A stretch of 64,000 bases of DNA from Sedimentibacter sp. MB35-C1 (GCF_030913635.1 NZ_CP133188.1:2418001-2482000), one strand, 5' to 3'. Counted from the first letter of the stretch, positions 24,936-35,242 are shown. The notes: generated from the letters alone by a model not told the origin. A program made the numbers and translations.

Positions 24936-25199
24936 TTATTTATTTTCATCTCTTTTTTCGTAAATACCGTTAGCTTTAAACAGTGCGCTAACTGTATCAG
25001 TGGGTTTTGCTCCGTTGTTAAGCCACTTTACAGCACTTTCATCATTGATTTTTATTTCTTTCGGTTCAACTACCGGGTTGTAGTATCCGATTTCTTCGAT
25101 AAAACGTCCATCTCTAGGTGAACGAGAATCTGCTACAACTATTCTGTAGAAAGGTTTCTTTTTTGATCCCATTCTTTTTAATCTGATTTTAACTGACAT
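24936..25199 (-). CDS. rpsP: 30S ribosomal protein S16
   Basis: An 87-residue S16 beginning [42 protein letters not shown], which is the unmistakable family pattern. S16 supports 30S assembly. AAGGAGGTGAC precedes the start. It follows ffh by 55 bases. Confidence 0.97.
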   Translation of the reverse strand: MSVKIRLKRMGSKKKPFYRIVVADSRSPRDGRFIEEIGYYNPVVEPKEIKINDESAVKWLNNGAKPTDTVSALFKANGIYEKRDENK

Positions 25200-25254
25200 A
25201 TTGTCACCTCCTTAAAAACTTTTATATATGAAAAAGGAAAATCCTTATTTCTGA

Positions 25255-26610
25255 CTAAAATGGCATTTTGAATCCGCCCATTCCCGGGAATCCGCCTTTT
25301 TTCTTGCCCGTTCCCATTGACTGGAATTTTTTCATCATTTTTTTCATTTCATCATACTGCTTCAAAAGCTGGTTAACTTTCTGTACTGATGTTCCGCTTC
25401 CCACAGCTATTCTTTTTCTTCTGCTTCCGTTTATTATGGAAGGATTCAATCTTTCTTTTTTAGTCATTGATTGAATTATTGCTTCCGTATAAACCAGCTC
25501 TTTTTCGTCAACTTTGAGCCCTTTAAGTTTTTTGTTTCCTGCAATTCCCGGTATCATTCCTATGAGGTCTTCCAACGGGCCCATGTTTTTCATTTGCTGA
25601 AGCTGGGAAAGAAAATCTTCAAGGTTGAAATCCTGTGTTTTTAATTTTTTTTGGAGCTCCAGTGCTTGTTTTTCATCAAATGCACTCTGAGCCTTTTCAA
25701 TAATGGAAAGAACATCTCCCATTCCAAGGATTCTCGACGCCATCCTGTCCGGATAGAATACCTCCAACTGATCCATTTTTTCGCCTACAGATAATAATTT
25801 AATAGGCTTATTAACAACATTTCTTATGGAAAGTGCGGCACCGCCTCTGGCGTCTCCATCCACTTTCGTCAAAATTACTCCGGTTATGTCCAAGTACTGA
25901 TTGAATGTTTCAGCAACTTTTACCGCGTCCTGTCCGGTCATGGCATCCAAAACAAGAAGTATTTCATCAGGATTTACGGTATCCTTTATTTTAACCAGTT
26001 CTTCCATGAGGTCTTCATCAATGTGAAGACGACCTGCTGTATCTATTATCACATAATCATGCCCGTACTTCATAGCATGTTTAATGGCTTCTTTGACGAT
26101 TGTAACGGGATTAGTTTTGTCTCCCATTTCAAATACAGGAACGCCTACGCTTTCGCCTACAACCTGTAACTGCTTGATTGCGGCAGGTCTGTATATATCA
26201 CATGCCACAAGAAGAGGTCGCTTGCCATCCTTCTTGAGTTTGTTGGCCAGCTTTCCTGTTGCTGTTGTTTTACCGGCGCCCTGGAGCCCGCTCATCATGT
26301 AGTAAGTTATATCGTTAGAGTTTATTTTAAGTCTGCTTTCGCTTCCCTGCCCCATAATTTTAACAAGTTCTTCGTGAACTACTTTAACAACTTGTTGTCC
26401 TGGTGTCAGGCTTTCCATTACTTCTGCCCCGAGAGCTCTATCCTTGACATTGTTTATGAATGCTTTTACAACCTTGTAATTAACATCTGCCTCCAGAAGT
26501 GACAGCTTAACCTCTCTCATGGCTGTATCAATGTCTTTTTCCGTAAGCTTTCCCTTGCCCTTCAGCTTTTGTAATGCATTTTGAAGTTTATCAGATAAAT
26601 TTTCAAACAT
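25255..26610 (-). CDS. ffh: Signal recognition particle protein Ffh
   Basis: A 451-residue SRP54 homologue. The N domain (1-90) precedes the G domain, with Walker A GLQGAGKTT at 108-116 and DTAGR and TKVDGDARGG motifs. The methionine-rich M domain ends with KKMMKKFQSMGTGKKKGGFPGMGG. It binds 4.5S RNA and nascent signal sequences and docks on FtsY. It directly follows its partner regulator-like gene ylxM (five bases). No SRP RNA gene is in the window. Confidence 0.97.
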   Translation of the reverse strand: MFENLSDKLQNALQKLKGKGKLTEKDIDTAMREVKLSLLEADVNYKVVKAFINNVKDRALGAEVMESLTPGQQVVKVVHEELVKIMGQGSESRLKINSNDITYYMMSGLQGAGKTTATGKLANKLKKDGKRPLLVACDIYRPAAIKQLQVVGESVGVPVFEMGDKTNPVTIVKEAIKHAMKYGHDYVIIDTAGRLHIDEDLMEELVKIKDTVNPDEILLVLDAMTGQDAVKVAETFNQYLDITGVILTKVDGDARGGAALSIRNVVNKPIKLLSVGEKMDQLEVFYPDRMASRILGMGDVLSIIEKAQSAFDEKQALELQKKLKTQDFNLEDFLSQLQQMKNMGPLEDLIGMIPGIAGNKKLKGLKVDEKELVYTEAIIQSMTKKERLNPSIINGSRRKRIAVGSGTSVQKVNQLLKQYDEMKKMMKKFQSMGTGKKKGGFPGMGGFKMPF

Positions 26611-26615
26611 TTTAG

Positions 26616-26963
26616 CTACCCTTCATTAATTATTTTTCCGGCTTCGATTTTAATTTGCTTAACTGCATCCGTATATTTTTGATCATCTATGCCTGAGACA
26701 AGTCTTACTATGTTTTCTGCTGCCTTCAGATATTTTTGGTATTTTTCGTGAAGTTTAATTTTTTTCTCGTAATCCGTCAAGCTTTTCTCCGCCCTTTTTA
26801 AGGCGTCATAGACTCCCTGCCTGCTTATATTCATGTCTTCTGCGATTTCAGACAGGCTGAAATCTTGATTGTAATACAGGTCAATTATATTTGCCTGATT
26901 ATTGCTGAGCAAATCTCCGTAATAATCATATAAAATACTAAAGATAAAATTCTTTTCCGACAT
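26616..26963 (-). CDS. ylxM: YlxM, SRP-associated helix-turn-helix protein
   Basis: A 115-residue sigma-70-region-4-like helix-turn-helix protein: NIIDLYYNQDFSLSEIAEDMNISRQGVYDALKRAEKSL at about 25-62. In streptococci YlxM binds SRP components and 4.5S RNA. The close coupling to ffh is the family norm. AGTAGGTG precedes the start. It is the first gene of the ffh-rpsP-khpA-rimM-trmD-rplS transcript, with a consensus promoter at 27001-27029. Confidence 0.92.
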   Translation of the reverse strand: MSEKNFIFSILYDYYGDLLSNNQANIIDLYYNQDFSLSEIAEDMNISRQGVYDALKRAEKSLTDYEKKIKLHEKYQKYLKAAENIVRLVSGIDDQKYTDAVKQIKIEAGKIINEG

Positions 26964-27000
26964 ATAATCACCTACTGTAAAGTATTTAACTTGACAGTGA

Positions 27001-27029
27001 ATTTTACCTTATTTTTTTTGTTTTGTCAA
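27001..27029 (-). promoter_or_regulatory. Sigma-A promoter of the ylxM-ffh-rpsP operon
   Basis: TTGACA (27024-27029), a 17-base A-rich spacer and TAAAAT (27001-27006) on the minus strand, about 40 bases from the ylxM start. Confidence 0.85.
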
Positions 27030-27280
27030 TATATTTTTTGTGTCATTTTTTAATTATATGCATATACTACATATAGCATATAGGTTTGTCTAAAAATAAA
27101 GCATATTTATTCATCGCGTCAAAAGATTCAACGTTCAAAAACTATTACTTAACATACACTTCAAACAAAATTAAAAGACTTACAAAAATTCAAATACATG
27201 TTTTTGTTGAAATTAAGGCATTTGTATTTTTAGATTACTGGATAAATCTATATGCACTAAATTGTATATAAATAAACACA

Positions 27281-27310
27281 AAAATAAATGAGGAGCATAG
27301 CCCCTCATTT
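27281..27310 (-). terminator. Terminator after ftsY
   Basis: AAATGAGG (27286-27293) pairs with CCTCATTT (27303-27310), extended inward by GC pairs; on the minus strand it is followed by ATTTTTG. It ends just past the ftsY stop. Confidence 0.85.
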
Positions 27311-27311
27311 T

Positions 27312-28469
27312 CTATTCAAATATTGCATTTACAAAATCTGTTGCGTTAAAATCTTGTAAATCATCTATTTTCTCTCCGACTCCTATATATTTTATTGGAA
27401 TCTTTAATTCATTAACAATGGGGAACGCAATTCCGCCCTTTGCTGTACCATCAAGCTTCGTAAGTATCAGGCCGCTGATATTTGCTGTTTCTGAAAACAG
27501 CTTAGCTTGTATGATTCCATTCTGACCCGTTGTAGCGTCAATTACAAGATACACATCTATTTTAGCTCCTGAATATTCCCTGTCTACTATTTTAAAAATT
27601 TTGCTTAATTCGTTCATTAGATTTTTCTTGTTGTGCAGTCTTCCAGCTGTGTCGCATATGAGTATGTCTGTCTTTCTGGCTTTTGCCGCCTGTATTGCAT
27701 CGAATACCACAGCTCCCGGATCTGAGCCATGCTCAGATGCAATTATATCTACTCCAGCTCTTGTGCACCATTCCTTGAGCTGTTCAACTGCTGCAGCCCT
27801 GAATGTATCAGCTGCGGCCACTATTACACTGTTTCCCTGCTCTTTCAGTCTGTAGGAAATTTTACCTATGGATGTTGTTTTTCCAACGCCGTTTACGCCG
27901 ACTATAAGTATTACTCTCTGCCTGTCCTTCAGTTCTTCCTTTTCCTCATGCTCTTCAAGCATATTTACAAGGTATTCTTTAATTACATCTTTTATTTTCG
28001 AAGTGTCTTCCAGCTTTCTCTTTCTTGTTTCTGCCTTGATGTAGTCAATTATGTCCATGGTGGTTTCCATGCCCATGTCGGAAGTAATTAATATTTCCTC
28101 CAGTTCTTCAAGAAATTCATCGTCTATTTTTTTGTGCCTGAACACTATTCCTTCAATCTGACCTGTAAGATTTTTCTTTGTTTTCGACAGTCCGGCCTTT
28201 AATTTATCAAAAAAACTTAAGCTCTTTTTCTCATCATTTTCCTGTAATTCAACCGTCTCATCTGATACATCGGACTCTAAATCGGCGGGTGTGTCATCGC
28301 ACGCTTCTTCATCCATCAGTTTTTCTTCGTTGCTGATAGCAGCTTCATTTACAACTTCTTCATTATCTTCTGCTTGGTCAGAAGCATTATCTTCATCCTC
28401 AGTTTTGTTAGTTTCATCAAGATATTCTATATCTTTCTTGTTTTTCTTCTTTTTAAAAAAATCAAACAT
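27312..28469 (-). CDS. ftsY: SRP receptor FtsY
   Basis: A 385-residue FtsY from the ATG at 28469, which follows GGAGG; an in-frame upstream start would overlap the smc end without a site. It begins MFDFFKKKK, a membrane-affine start, followed by about 70 acidic residues, then the NG domain with GVNGVGKT (about 191-198), DTAGR and TKLDGTAKGG. It receives SRP-ribosome complexes at the membrane. It is the last gene of the rnc-elp3-smc-ftsY run. Confidence 0.95.
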   Translation of the reverse strand: MFDFFKKKKNKKDIEYLDETNKTEDEDNASDQAEDNEEVVNEAAISNEEKLMDEEACDDTPADLESDVSDETVELQENDEKKSLSFFDKLKAGLSKTKKNLTGQIEGIVFRHKKIDDEFLEELEEILITSDMGMETTMDIIDYIKAETRKRKLEDTSKIKDVIKEYLVNMLEEHEEKEELKDRQRVILIVGVNGVGKTTSIGKISYRLKEQGNSVIVAAADTFRAAAVEQLKEWCTRAGVDIIASEHGSDPGAVVFDAIQAAKARKTDILICDTAGRLHNKKNLMNELSKIFKIVDREYSGAKIDVYLVIDATTGQNGIIQAKLFSETANISGLILTKLDGTAKGGIAFPIVNELKIPIKYIGVGEKIDDLQDFNATDFVNAIFE

Positions 28470-28522
28470 AAATCCTCCAATTGTTTTATTAATCACATGA
28501 AACGTTTGAGACATTAAGCAGT

Positions 28523-31500
28523 TTACTCATAAACCGCGTCCGACAGTTTCATGGATACAAGCTTTGTAACTCCCTTTTCTTCCATTGTGGCACCGTAAAG
28601 TGTATCTGCACACTCCATAGTTCCTTTTCTGTGAGTTATTACTATAAACTGTGTTCCTTCCGAAAACTCCTTGAGATACTGTGCAAATCTGTTTATATTA
28701 GCATCGTCCAAAGCCGCTTCTATTTCGTCAAGAACACAGAACGGCGTCGGCTTCGTCTTTAAAATGGCAAACAAAAGTGCTATGGCTGTCAGGGACTTTT
28801 CTCCTCCGGAAAGAAGTGAAATTTTGCTCAATTTTTTGCCCGGAGGCTGCACTGCTATTTCAATGTTGCTGTTCAGAGCATCTGCTTCATCCTCCAGATA
28901 CACGTCTCCATTTCCACCGTTAAAGAGTTTTTTGAACACATCATTAAACTTAATTCTTATATTTGCAAATTCTTCTGCAAATCTATCTCTCATCTGATTT
29001 TCCAGCTCTTTTATAACCTGGTTAAGCTGCTCTTTTGCATCTGACAAATCTTTTTGCTGGCTTTTCAGAAAATCGTATCTTTCCTTGACTTCCTCATATT
29101 CTTCTATAGAATCAAGGTTCACATTTCCAAGATTCTTGATTGACCTTTTCAAAGAATTTACCTCGCTGTAAATCTTGGTTTGACTTATGCTGTCATCCTT
29201 GTATTTCAACGCCATTGCATAGTTCAGCTCATAGTCTTCCCATAGTTTTGCAGTAATTTCCTCGGTCTTTGATGTCTCTCTTTCTATTCTGACATTCATT
29301 TTATTCTCATCATCAAGTATATCAGTGATCGCCTTGTTTGCATCATTTATTTTATTCTGGTACTCATAAATTTCGTTCTGCAGTCTTTCCAAGCTTTCTT
29401 TTTTCTTTGTGAAGTTTTCTGATAATACACTTATTTCTTTTGACAGCCCATCAGCTTTTTGGCTATATTCTTGCACGGCTGATTCCGCTGAATTTATCTC
29501 ATTTAAAATATTTTTCAGGTTTTCCTCTTTTGTAAATCTTGATTCCTTGTTTCTTATAATTTCTGCTTCAATATTATTGATTTTTTCTTCTTTAAGCTTG
29601 ATTTCCTGAGTTATTCCGGTCACGGAATCTCTCTGCTTAAGTATAATATCGTTGTATTCCTCATACTTGGTTTTATTTGCATCATTTAATGTTACAGTCT
29701 GTTCAATGCTGCTTTCCTTTTCCTTTACAAGAACCTTCAAGCTCTCTGTCTGCCGGGTTATATCTCGCAGGTCATTCTCATATTTTTCTTTTTCTTCTTC
29801 TATATACTTCATTTCTTCTGAATATCTCTTTATTGCTGCAGTTGTCTTCCCTGCCTGCTCTCTTAGCATTTCAATTTTTGAAATATTCATTCTCAAACTG
29901 TTGTTTTTGTCGCTTATATCGCCTTTAATTTCAGAAATCGATACATTTAACCTCTTTATATCTGCCAGCAGTCTGTCGTGCTCACTGATATTTTCCTTTA
30001 ACAGTGAGGATTCTTTTACAATCATCTGTCTGCATTCTTCTATCTCTCTTTTTCTTCCAAGGAAGTTTTGATTATTGCTTATGTGCCCTCCGGTAACAGA
30101 TCCTCCTGCATTTATAACATCACCCTGAAGTGTAACTATTTTTATGGAGTTTCCCATGCGTTTAGAAATCTTAAATCCGTTATTTAAGTTATCGACTATC
30201 AGAATTCTTCCAAGGAGATGTTTGATTACCGGCTGGAATTTAGCTTCTGTTTTTACAAGCATGTCGCCGGTGTTAATAACATGATCGTCCTCTAAAATTT
30301 CCCTTTCTGATTTATTCAGACTTCTTTGCTGGAGGTTGTTTATAGGCAGGAATGTCACTCTTCCTATTTTGTTCTTTTTTAGGTATTCAATTATATCTTC
30401 AGCTTCTTTACCTGTGTTTACAATTATATTCTGAATGGATGAGCCCAATGCCACTTCAACCGCAGTTTCAAACCGCTTTTCAGTCTTAATTATGTCTGCC
30501 ACCGTTCCAAGCACAGAGCTTAGCACGGGTACTTTCTTCTTATTGTTCATAACGGTCTTAATGCTCTTATAATATCCGTCATAGTAGGATTCCATATTTG
30601 ACAGAACGTTCATCTTGGACTTGTAGCTGCTTATATTTTCATTTATTTTACTTATATCCGACGCAAGCTTTTCTTTATCAGTTTCAGATTCGCCAAGATT
30701 TTTTTCAGCATTTTCAAGCATTAGCTTTTTTTCTGATATTTCTTCAGAAATTTTCGACTGTTCAGATTCAGTTAACCTGATTGTTTCAAGCATGCCTTGT
30801 TTTTCATCTTCTTCTGATGATATTTCTGAAAGGAAATTTTCTATTCGTTCATTGTCATTTAAAATGAAGGACTCTATTGTGCTTCTGCGGCTGTTTAAGC
30901 CGTTAATTTCCTTATGCAGCTCAAACAGCTCTGTTTTCTGCTTTTCTATGCTTTGAATTATTTTATCTATCTCATTTTTGTATGACTGTATTTCTTCATT
31001 CATGGAATTAAATTTTTCCATGTCGTTATGCAAACTATCTTCAAGAAGTTTTTTCTCTTCTGCCAGCTTGGCAGAATTTTCTGAAAGTTCTGAACTTCTT
31101 TTTTCTATCTCAGATATTTCTGTCTTTACATTGTCAATGTTGCTTTCATATAAGAGCTTTTTCTCCTTATGAACACGGCAAAGGCTCTGGCAGTCATCAT
31201 ACTCCTTACTTTTTGAATCTTTGCTCGATTCTAAAGCCTTTATTTCACTCTGCATTTCCGTAATTAATTCTTTTTGTTTAGCGATTTGCTCCTGAAGAGC
31301 ATCCCGCTTTTTCTGCATATTTATTTTCTGCTCAATAGCAATGCTTCTCTGGTTTTGCAATCCTTTAAGCTGTTCGCTGTGCTTTTCAAATTCATGCGCA
31401 AGATAATTCAGCTCAAATTGCTTTAAGCTTTCTTTCAGCTCTATGTATTTCCTTGCCTTAATGCTTTGCTCCGAAAGCGGAAGAATGCGTTCCTCCAGCT

Positions 31501-32089
31501 CATGGACTATGTCCTCGACCCTATCAAGGTTGTCCGAAGTTTTTGCAAGCTTTCTTTCTGATTCTTCTTTTCTGGTCTTGTACTTAACTATTCCCGAAGC
31601 TTCCTCAAATACCTTTCTCCTTGTGTCCGAGTTAGGGCTCAGTATATCTTCCACGCGGCCCTGCCCTATGAATGAATATCCTTCGCTTCCTATTCCCGTA
31701 TCCATGAACAGTTCTTTCACGTCTTTTAGCCTGCACTGCTGTTTATTTATGTAGTATTCGCTCTCACCAGTTTTGTAAAGCTTCCTTTTTATGCTTACTT
31801 CCTTGTATTCAAGGGGAATGTCACCTGATTCGTTGTCAAAAATAAGGTTAACCTCAGCGTATCCTAAGGGCAGCCTTTTTTCGGTTCCGGCAAAAATTAT
31901 ATCGTCCATTTTGCCGCCTCGCAGCGATTTTGCGCTTTGTTCTCCCAAAACCCATTTAACAGCATCCGATATATTGCTTTTTCCGCTTCCATTTGGGCCT
32001 ACCACAGCTGTAATACCTTTTTCAACAATTATTTCAGTTTTTTCTGCAAAGGATTTAAACCCGTTTATATAAACCTTTTTTAAATACAT
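28523..32089 (-). CDS. smc: Chromosome segregation ATPase SMC
   Basis: A full-length 1188-residue SMC. The N-terminal head has Walker A GPNGSGKS at 31-38 and the FIGQGRVEDILSP segment; two coiled-coil arms enclose a hinge around 500-680 (VLGTVADII through GGSVTGG). The C-terminal head has the signature LLSGGEKSLTAIALLFAIL and Walker B PFCVLDEIEAALDDANI. With ScpA/ScpB it compacts and segregates the chromosome. It is preceded by a radical-SAM gene and rnc, the usual Firmicute order. Several long antisense frames lie opposite its coiled coil; they are composition artefacts. Confidence 0.97.
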   Translation of the reverse strand: MYLKKVYINGFKSFAEKTEIIVEKGITAVVGPNGSGKSNISDAVKWVLGEQSAKSLRGGKMDDIIFAGTEKRLPLGYAEVNLIFDNESGDIPLEYKEVSIKRKLYKTGESEYYINKQQCRLKDVKELFMDTGIGSEGYSFIGQGRVEDILSPNSDTRRKVFEEASGIVKYKTRKEESERKLAKTSDNLDRVEDIVHELEERILPLSEQSIKARKYIELKESLKQFELNYLAHEFEKHSEQLKGLQNQRSIAIEQKINMQKKRDALQEQIAKQKELITEMQSEIKALESSKDSKSKEYDDCQSLCRVHKEKKLLYESNIDNVKTEISEIEKRSSELSENSAKLAEEKKLLEDSLHNDMEKFNSMNEEIQSYKNEIDKIIQSIEKQKTELFELHKEINGLNSRRSTIESFILNDNERIENFLSEISSEEDEKQGMLETIRLTESEQSKISEEISEKKLMLENAEKNLGESETDKEKLASDISKINENISSYKSKMNVLSNMESYYDGYYKSIKTVMNNKKKVPVLSSVLGTVADIIKTEKRFETAVEVALGSSIQNIIVNTGKEAEDIIEYLKKNKIGRVTFLPINNLQQRSLNKSEREILEDDHVINTGDMLVKTEAKFQPVIKHLLGRILIVDNLNNGFKISKRMGNSIKIVTLQGDVINAGGSVTGGHISNNQNFLGRKREIEECRQMIVKESSLLKENISEHDRLLADIKRLNVSISEIKGDISDKNNSLRMNISKIEMLREQAGKTTAAIKRYSEEMKYIEEEKEKYENDLRDITRQTESLKVLVKEKESSIEQTVTLNDANKTKYEEYNDIILKQRDSVTGITQEIKLKEEKINNIEAEIIRNKESRFTKEENLKNILNEINSAESAVQEYSQKADGLSKEISVLSENFTKKKESLERLQNEIYEYQNKINDANKAITDILDDENKMNVRIERETSKTEEITAKLWEDYELNYAMALKYKDDSISQTKIYSEVNSLKRSIKNLGNVNLDSIEEYEEVKERYDFLKSQQKDLSDAKEQLNQVIKELENQMRDRFAEEFANIRIKFNDVFKKLFNGGNGDVYLEDEADALNSNIEIAVQPPGKKLSKISLLSGGEKSLTAIALLFAILKTKPTPFCVLDEIEAALDDANINRFAQYLKEFSEGTQFIVITHRKGTMECADTLYGATMEEKGVTKLVSMKLSDAVYE

Positions 32090-32091
32090 TT

Positions 32092-33171
32092 TTACCCCCG
32101 GTGCGCAAGATAGTTTTTAAATATGTCTTTTTTCTCAAAGCTTCCCAGCTTACGTTTATCTGCATATATTTCTATCAAATTGTCATCCTCTGAATTTTTA
32201 AACCTTACTGAGCTTATTCCGTATCTTTCTTTCAAAATTCTTATGTTTGCTTTTTTCTGTCCTGCAATGCTGCTTACCAGCTTTTTGTTCGCTGCAACGG
32301 TAATATCTTTACCATTAAGATTGCATCCTTCTAAAATTGGAATTATAGAAGACAGGTACAGCTGTTCCTCTACCAGCTGCCTGAAGGCAGGATGAAACGG
32401 ACCTGCCACAACATCTTCACCCTCATTTATGGAATCCGTATTCTGCAGACCTATACGTATAACATCTATATTATTTACTGAATAATTGCTGTACAAATAT
32501 GCTGAGATTTCTACAGCTTCTTTAACAGTGAGCGGCTTGTAGATTCCTTCCCTGTACATATCCAGAAGTGCAGTATCTTTTATTGTCAGTGTGGGGTAAA
32601 TTCTCACCATATCAGGTTTCATCGCTATTGAATCAACGCCTGTCCTTTTATCCTTATCACTGCTGCTTCCCGGAAGTCCAGGCATAATCTGATGCCCCAG
32701 AACAAATCCGTATTCTTTTATCAGAGCACTGGCCTTAACCGAATCTTCAGACGTATGCCCTCTGTTTGATAATTTGAGCACTTCATCATCTAGGCTTTGT
32801 ATTCCAAGCTCTATTATATCCATGCCGTATTTTTTTTGAAGTTCTAATATGTCAGGAGTAATTGCATCCGGCCTTGTGGAGCATCTTATGCTTTTAACAA
32901 CACCTAAGTCCTTGTAATGCTTTCCCACCTTCAACAGTTCCTCCTGCACACGGAGGTCTATTGCCGTAAATGAACCGCCAAAAAAAGCAAGTTCCGTATA
33001 AGTATGTTCATCTATTGTTTTTCTGTACTCTTCTACTATGCTTCTTACATACTCCGCGTTTGCCGAAACAGTTCCCATCCCGGTAATTCTTTTCTGGTTG
33101 CAGAACACACAATCGTTTGGGCAGCCTATGTGAGGAACAAACACAGGTATGATTTTCATCTTATTACTCAT
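32092..33171 (-). CDS. Elp3-like radical SAM protein (no GNAT domain)
   Basis: A 359-residue radical-SAM protein starting KIIPVFVPHIGCPNDCVFCNQKRITG, with the cluster cysteines in CPNDCVFC (about 18-25) and the Elp3-type LAFFGGSFTAID motif. It lacks the acetyltransferase domain of true Elp3. Proteins of this type are regularly encoded between rnc and smc in Clostridia, but their substrate is not established to my knowledge. It overlaps rnc by 8 bases and nearly abuts smc. Confidence 0.88.
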   Translation of the reverse strand: MSNKMKIIPVFVPHIGCPNDCVFCNQKRITGMGTVSANAEYVRSIVEEYRKTIDEHTYTELAFFGGSFTAIDLRVQEELLKVGKHYKDLGVVKSIRCSTRPDAITPDILELQKKYGMDIIELGIQSLDDEVLKLSNRGHTSEDSVKASALIKEYGFVLGHQIMPGLPGSSSDKDKRTGVDSIAMKPDMVRIYPTLTIKDTALLDMYREGIYKPLTVKEAVEISAYLYSNYSVNNIDVIRIGLQNTDSINEGEDVVAGPFHPAFRQLVEEQLYLSSIIPILEGCNLNGKDITVAANKKLVSSIAGQKKANIRILKERYGISSVRFKNSEDDNLIEIYADKRKLGSFEKKDIFKNYLAHRG

Positions 33172-33877
33172 CTAACTGACCATCTGCCTTAAGCGCATTT
33201 TTTGCGGCATCCTGCTCAGCCAGCTTCTTGCTTTTCCCTGCTCCCTTTCCAACAACGGTTTTGTTTACAAGCACGTTTACATGGAACATCTTTTCGTGAT
33301 CCGGGCCTTCTTCCTTAGTTACCACATAGCGTATTTTGCAGCTTTGCGTGTGGCTTTGGTAATACTCTTGAAGGTAAGACTTAAAATCCGTTACAATTTT
33401 TCCCTTAACTGCAAGCTGTATATACTTAGTAAGATTCGCAAGTACAAAGGTTTCTGCTTTTCTGTAGCCTCCATCTATATAGATTGCCGCTATTATTGCT
33501 TCAACTGCATCTGCTAGAATGGACTTTCTCTCTCTTCCTCCCGAAGATTCTTCTCCTCTGCCCAGCAAAAGATACTTGCCCACATTTAATTCGGCTGCAA
33601 CTAAGCTCAGCGTGTCCTCACACACAACCTGAGATCTCAGCTTTGTTAGTTCTCCCTCGGGATAATCCGGAAATTTGTCAAATATGAAGCGACTTACAGT
33701 AATGCTTAAAACAGCATCTCCTAAAAATTCCAGTCTTTCATTATTTACTTTGTTGTAAGATTTATCCTCATTGGAATATGAACTGTGGGTAAGGGATTTT
33801 TCCAAAATATCTATGTTATCAAACTTATAGTTGATTATGTTCTCGAATTCTTTCAATTCTTTAATATCTATTATCAC
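33164..33877 (-). CDS. rnc: Ribonuclease III
   Basis: A 237-residue RNase III. The signature NERLEFLGDAVLSITVSRFIF (about 45-65) and the second catalytic region LADAVEAIIAAIYIDGG (about 119-135) form the nuclease domain; a C-terminal double-stranded-RNA-binding domain (about 160-232) ends with GAGKSKKLAEQDAAKNAL. It processes rRNA precursors and structured mRNAs. AGGAGG precedes the ATG. It follows acpP by about 120 bases. Confidence 0.96.
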   Translation of the reverse strand: MIIDIKELKEFENIINYKFDNIDILEKSLTHSSYSNEDKSYNKVNNERLEFLGDAVLSITVSRFIFDKFPDYPEGELTKLRSQVVCEDTLSLVAAELNVGKYLLLGRGEESSGGRERKSILADAVEAIIAAIYIDGGYRKAETFVLANLTKYIQLAVKGKIVTDFKSYLQEYYQSHTQSCKIRYVVTKEEGPDHEKMFHVNVLVNKTVVGKGAGKSKKLAEQDAAKNALKADGQLDE

Positions 33878-33968
33878 GGTTCCTCCTGCATACTGTAATT
33901 CCTTATTATGCCTATGAACGCTTTCATAAATATAATAAGTAACTATAGTATTGTAATTTTAATATACA

Positions 33969-33986
33969 GGACGCATCTCTGCGTCC
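33969..33986 (-). terminator. Hairpin after acpP
   Basis: GGACGCA-TCTC-TGCGTCC (33969-33986) forms a 7-bp GC-rich stem 13 bases beyond the acpP stop. The following T-run is weak, so read-through into rnc is possible. Confidence 0.6.
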
Positions 33987-33998
33987 CTGGATTATTTA

Positions 33999-34238
33999 TT
34001 AATGCTCTTGCATATCAATGTTTTCTTCTAAGTAATTAACTATATCTCCTACTGTAGTTATTTTTTCTATGCTTTCATCATCAATTTCAATGTCAAATTC
34101 ATCTTCCAATGCCATCACCAGTTCAAACAGTGTTATTGAATCTGCTTCTAAATCGTCGGCAAAAGATGTGTCCATCGCTATTTCTTCCGGATCAACACCT
34201 ACTTTTTCTGCCACAATATTCCTGATTTTTTCAAACAT
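33999..34238 (-). CDS. acpP: Acyl carrier protein
   Basis: A 79-residue ACP beginning [20 protein letters not shown]. The phosphopantetheine serine is S34 in [18 protein letters not shown]; the usual DSL is DSI here. I start at the ATG at 34238 because GAGGAGG lies at the right distance; an in-frame GTG at 34247 falls inside that site. It carries acyl chains in fatty-acid synthesis and follows plsX with a short overlap region; fabD and fabG, often between them, are absent. Confidence 0.95.
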   Translation of the reverse strand: MFEKIRNIVAEKVGVDPEEIAMDTSFADDLEADSITLFELVMALEDEFDIEIDDESIEKITTVGDIVNYLEENIDMQEH

Positions 34239-34243
34239 GTTAA

Positions 34244-35242
34244 TCACCTCCTCATTATGCTTTCTTCTATTAATTCATTTACATTATTTTCAAAACAAAT
34301 TTTTGCCTGGCGTATGGCATTCTTAAATGCCTTGTCATCTGAGCTGCCATGAGCTTTGACAACTGTTTCCTTCACTCCCAGTATGGGGGCTCCGCCGTGC
34401 TCGGAATAATCCAATTTGCTTTTAAATTTAAGTAATGCTGGCTTAATAAGAGCTGCACCTATTTTAGTTCTTGTCGAGGACATGAGTTCGTTTTTTATAC
34501 CCTTCATAAGCTCCAATACGGTTCCTTCAAGGGTCTTTAAAATCATATTTCCAACAAATCCGTCACAAACTATTATATCCGCTTTTCCGTGAAGTATTTC
34601 TCTAGCCTCTATGTTGCCTGTAAAATTTAACGGCAGTGCTGTATTCTCCAAAAGGCTGTAAGTTTCCAGCGTAAGCTTATCGCCTTTCGTTTTTTCAGTT
34701 CCTATATTGGCAAGAGCTATTCTCGGAGATTTAAGGTCAAATACCTTCTTTAAATATATATCTCCCATAATTGCAAAATCATAAAGAAATTCGGGCTTAG
34801 AATCCACATTGGCCCCCGAGTCTATTAACAGTGCAAATCCACCGTTCATATTGGGAATTAAGGAACCTATTGCAGGTCTTTCAATTCCTTTGATTCTTCC
34901 TGCGATCAATGTTGCTCCGGCTAACAATGCTCCTGTGCTGCCCGCCGATACTATTGCATCTGCTTCTTTGCTCTTGACAGCATTTAAGGCCTTCACAAGT
35001 GAAGAATCTTTTTTGCGTCTCAGGGCCATTACAGGTTTATCATCATTGCTGATTACTTCTTCAGCATTAATTATTTCTATATTATCAAAATCAGAAGTAT
35101 TTTTTTCAAGCTCTCTTTTTATTTCAGTTTCTTTGCCTGAAAAAATAATACTGACATTGTATTCATCTCTGGCATTTACAGCTCCCCTCACTATGGCTTC
35201 AGGAGCATTATCGCCTCCCATTGCATCTACAGCAATCCTCAT
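34244..35242 (-). CDS. plsX: Phosphate acyltransferase PlsX
   Basis: A 332-residue PlsX that converts acyl-ACP to acyl-phosphate for phospholipid synthesis. It begins [22 protein letters not shown] and contains [36 protein letters not shown], both diagnostic. It is coupled to acpP at its 3' end. A consensus promoter lies at 35332-35360 immediately behind the rpmF terminator, so plsX-acpP is its own transcription unit with a leader of about 80 bases. Confidence 0.96.
   Translation of the reverse strand: MRIAVDAMGGDNAPEAIVRGAVNARDEYNVSIIFSGKETEIKRELEKNTSDFDNIEIINAEEVISNDDKPVMALRRKKDSSLVKALNAVKSKEADAIVSAGSTGALLAGATLIAGRIKGIERPAIGSLIPNMNGGFALLIDSGANVDSKPEFLYDFAIMGDIYLKKVFDLKSPRIALANIGTEKTKGDKLTLETYSLLENTALPLNFTGNIEAREILHGKADIIVCDGFVGNMILKTLEGTVLELMKGIKNELMSSTRTKIGAALIKPALLKFKSKLDYSEHGGAPILGVKETVVKAHGSSDDKAFKNAIRQAKICFENNVNELIEESIMRR

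Larger units (their letters stand above)
26964..27311. other. 348-base gap between ylxM and ftsY
   Basis: It contains the ylxM promoter (27001-27029) and the ftsY terminator (27281-27310). The very AT-rich middle shows no convincing gene or RNA structure; a 61-codon plus-strand frame there has no ribosome binding site and reads as random AT-rich sequence. Confidence 0.6.

Noticed and set aside
27086-27271. 61-codon plus-strand frame in the ylxM-ftsY gap
   Set aside because: No ribosome binding site and a composition expected from AT-rich spacer.
29652-30071. 139-codon plus-strand frame opposite smc (with several neighbours between 28671 and 32072)
   Set aside because: Serine/leucine-rich translations from the antisense of SMC coiled coil; no ribosome sites, no family resemblance.
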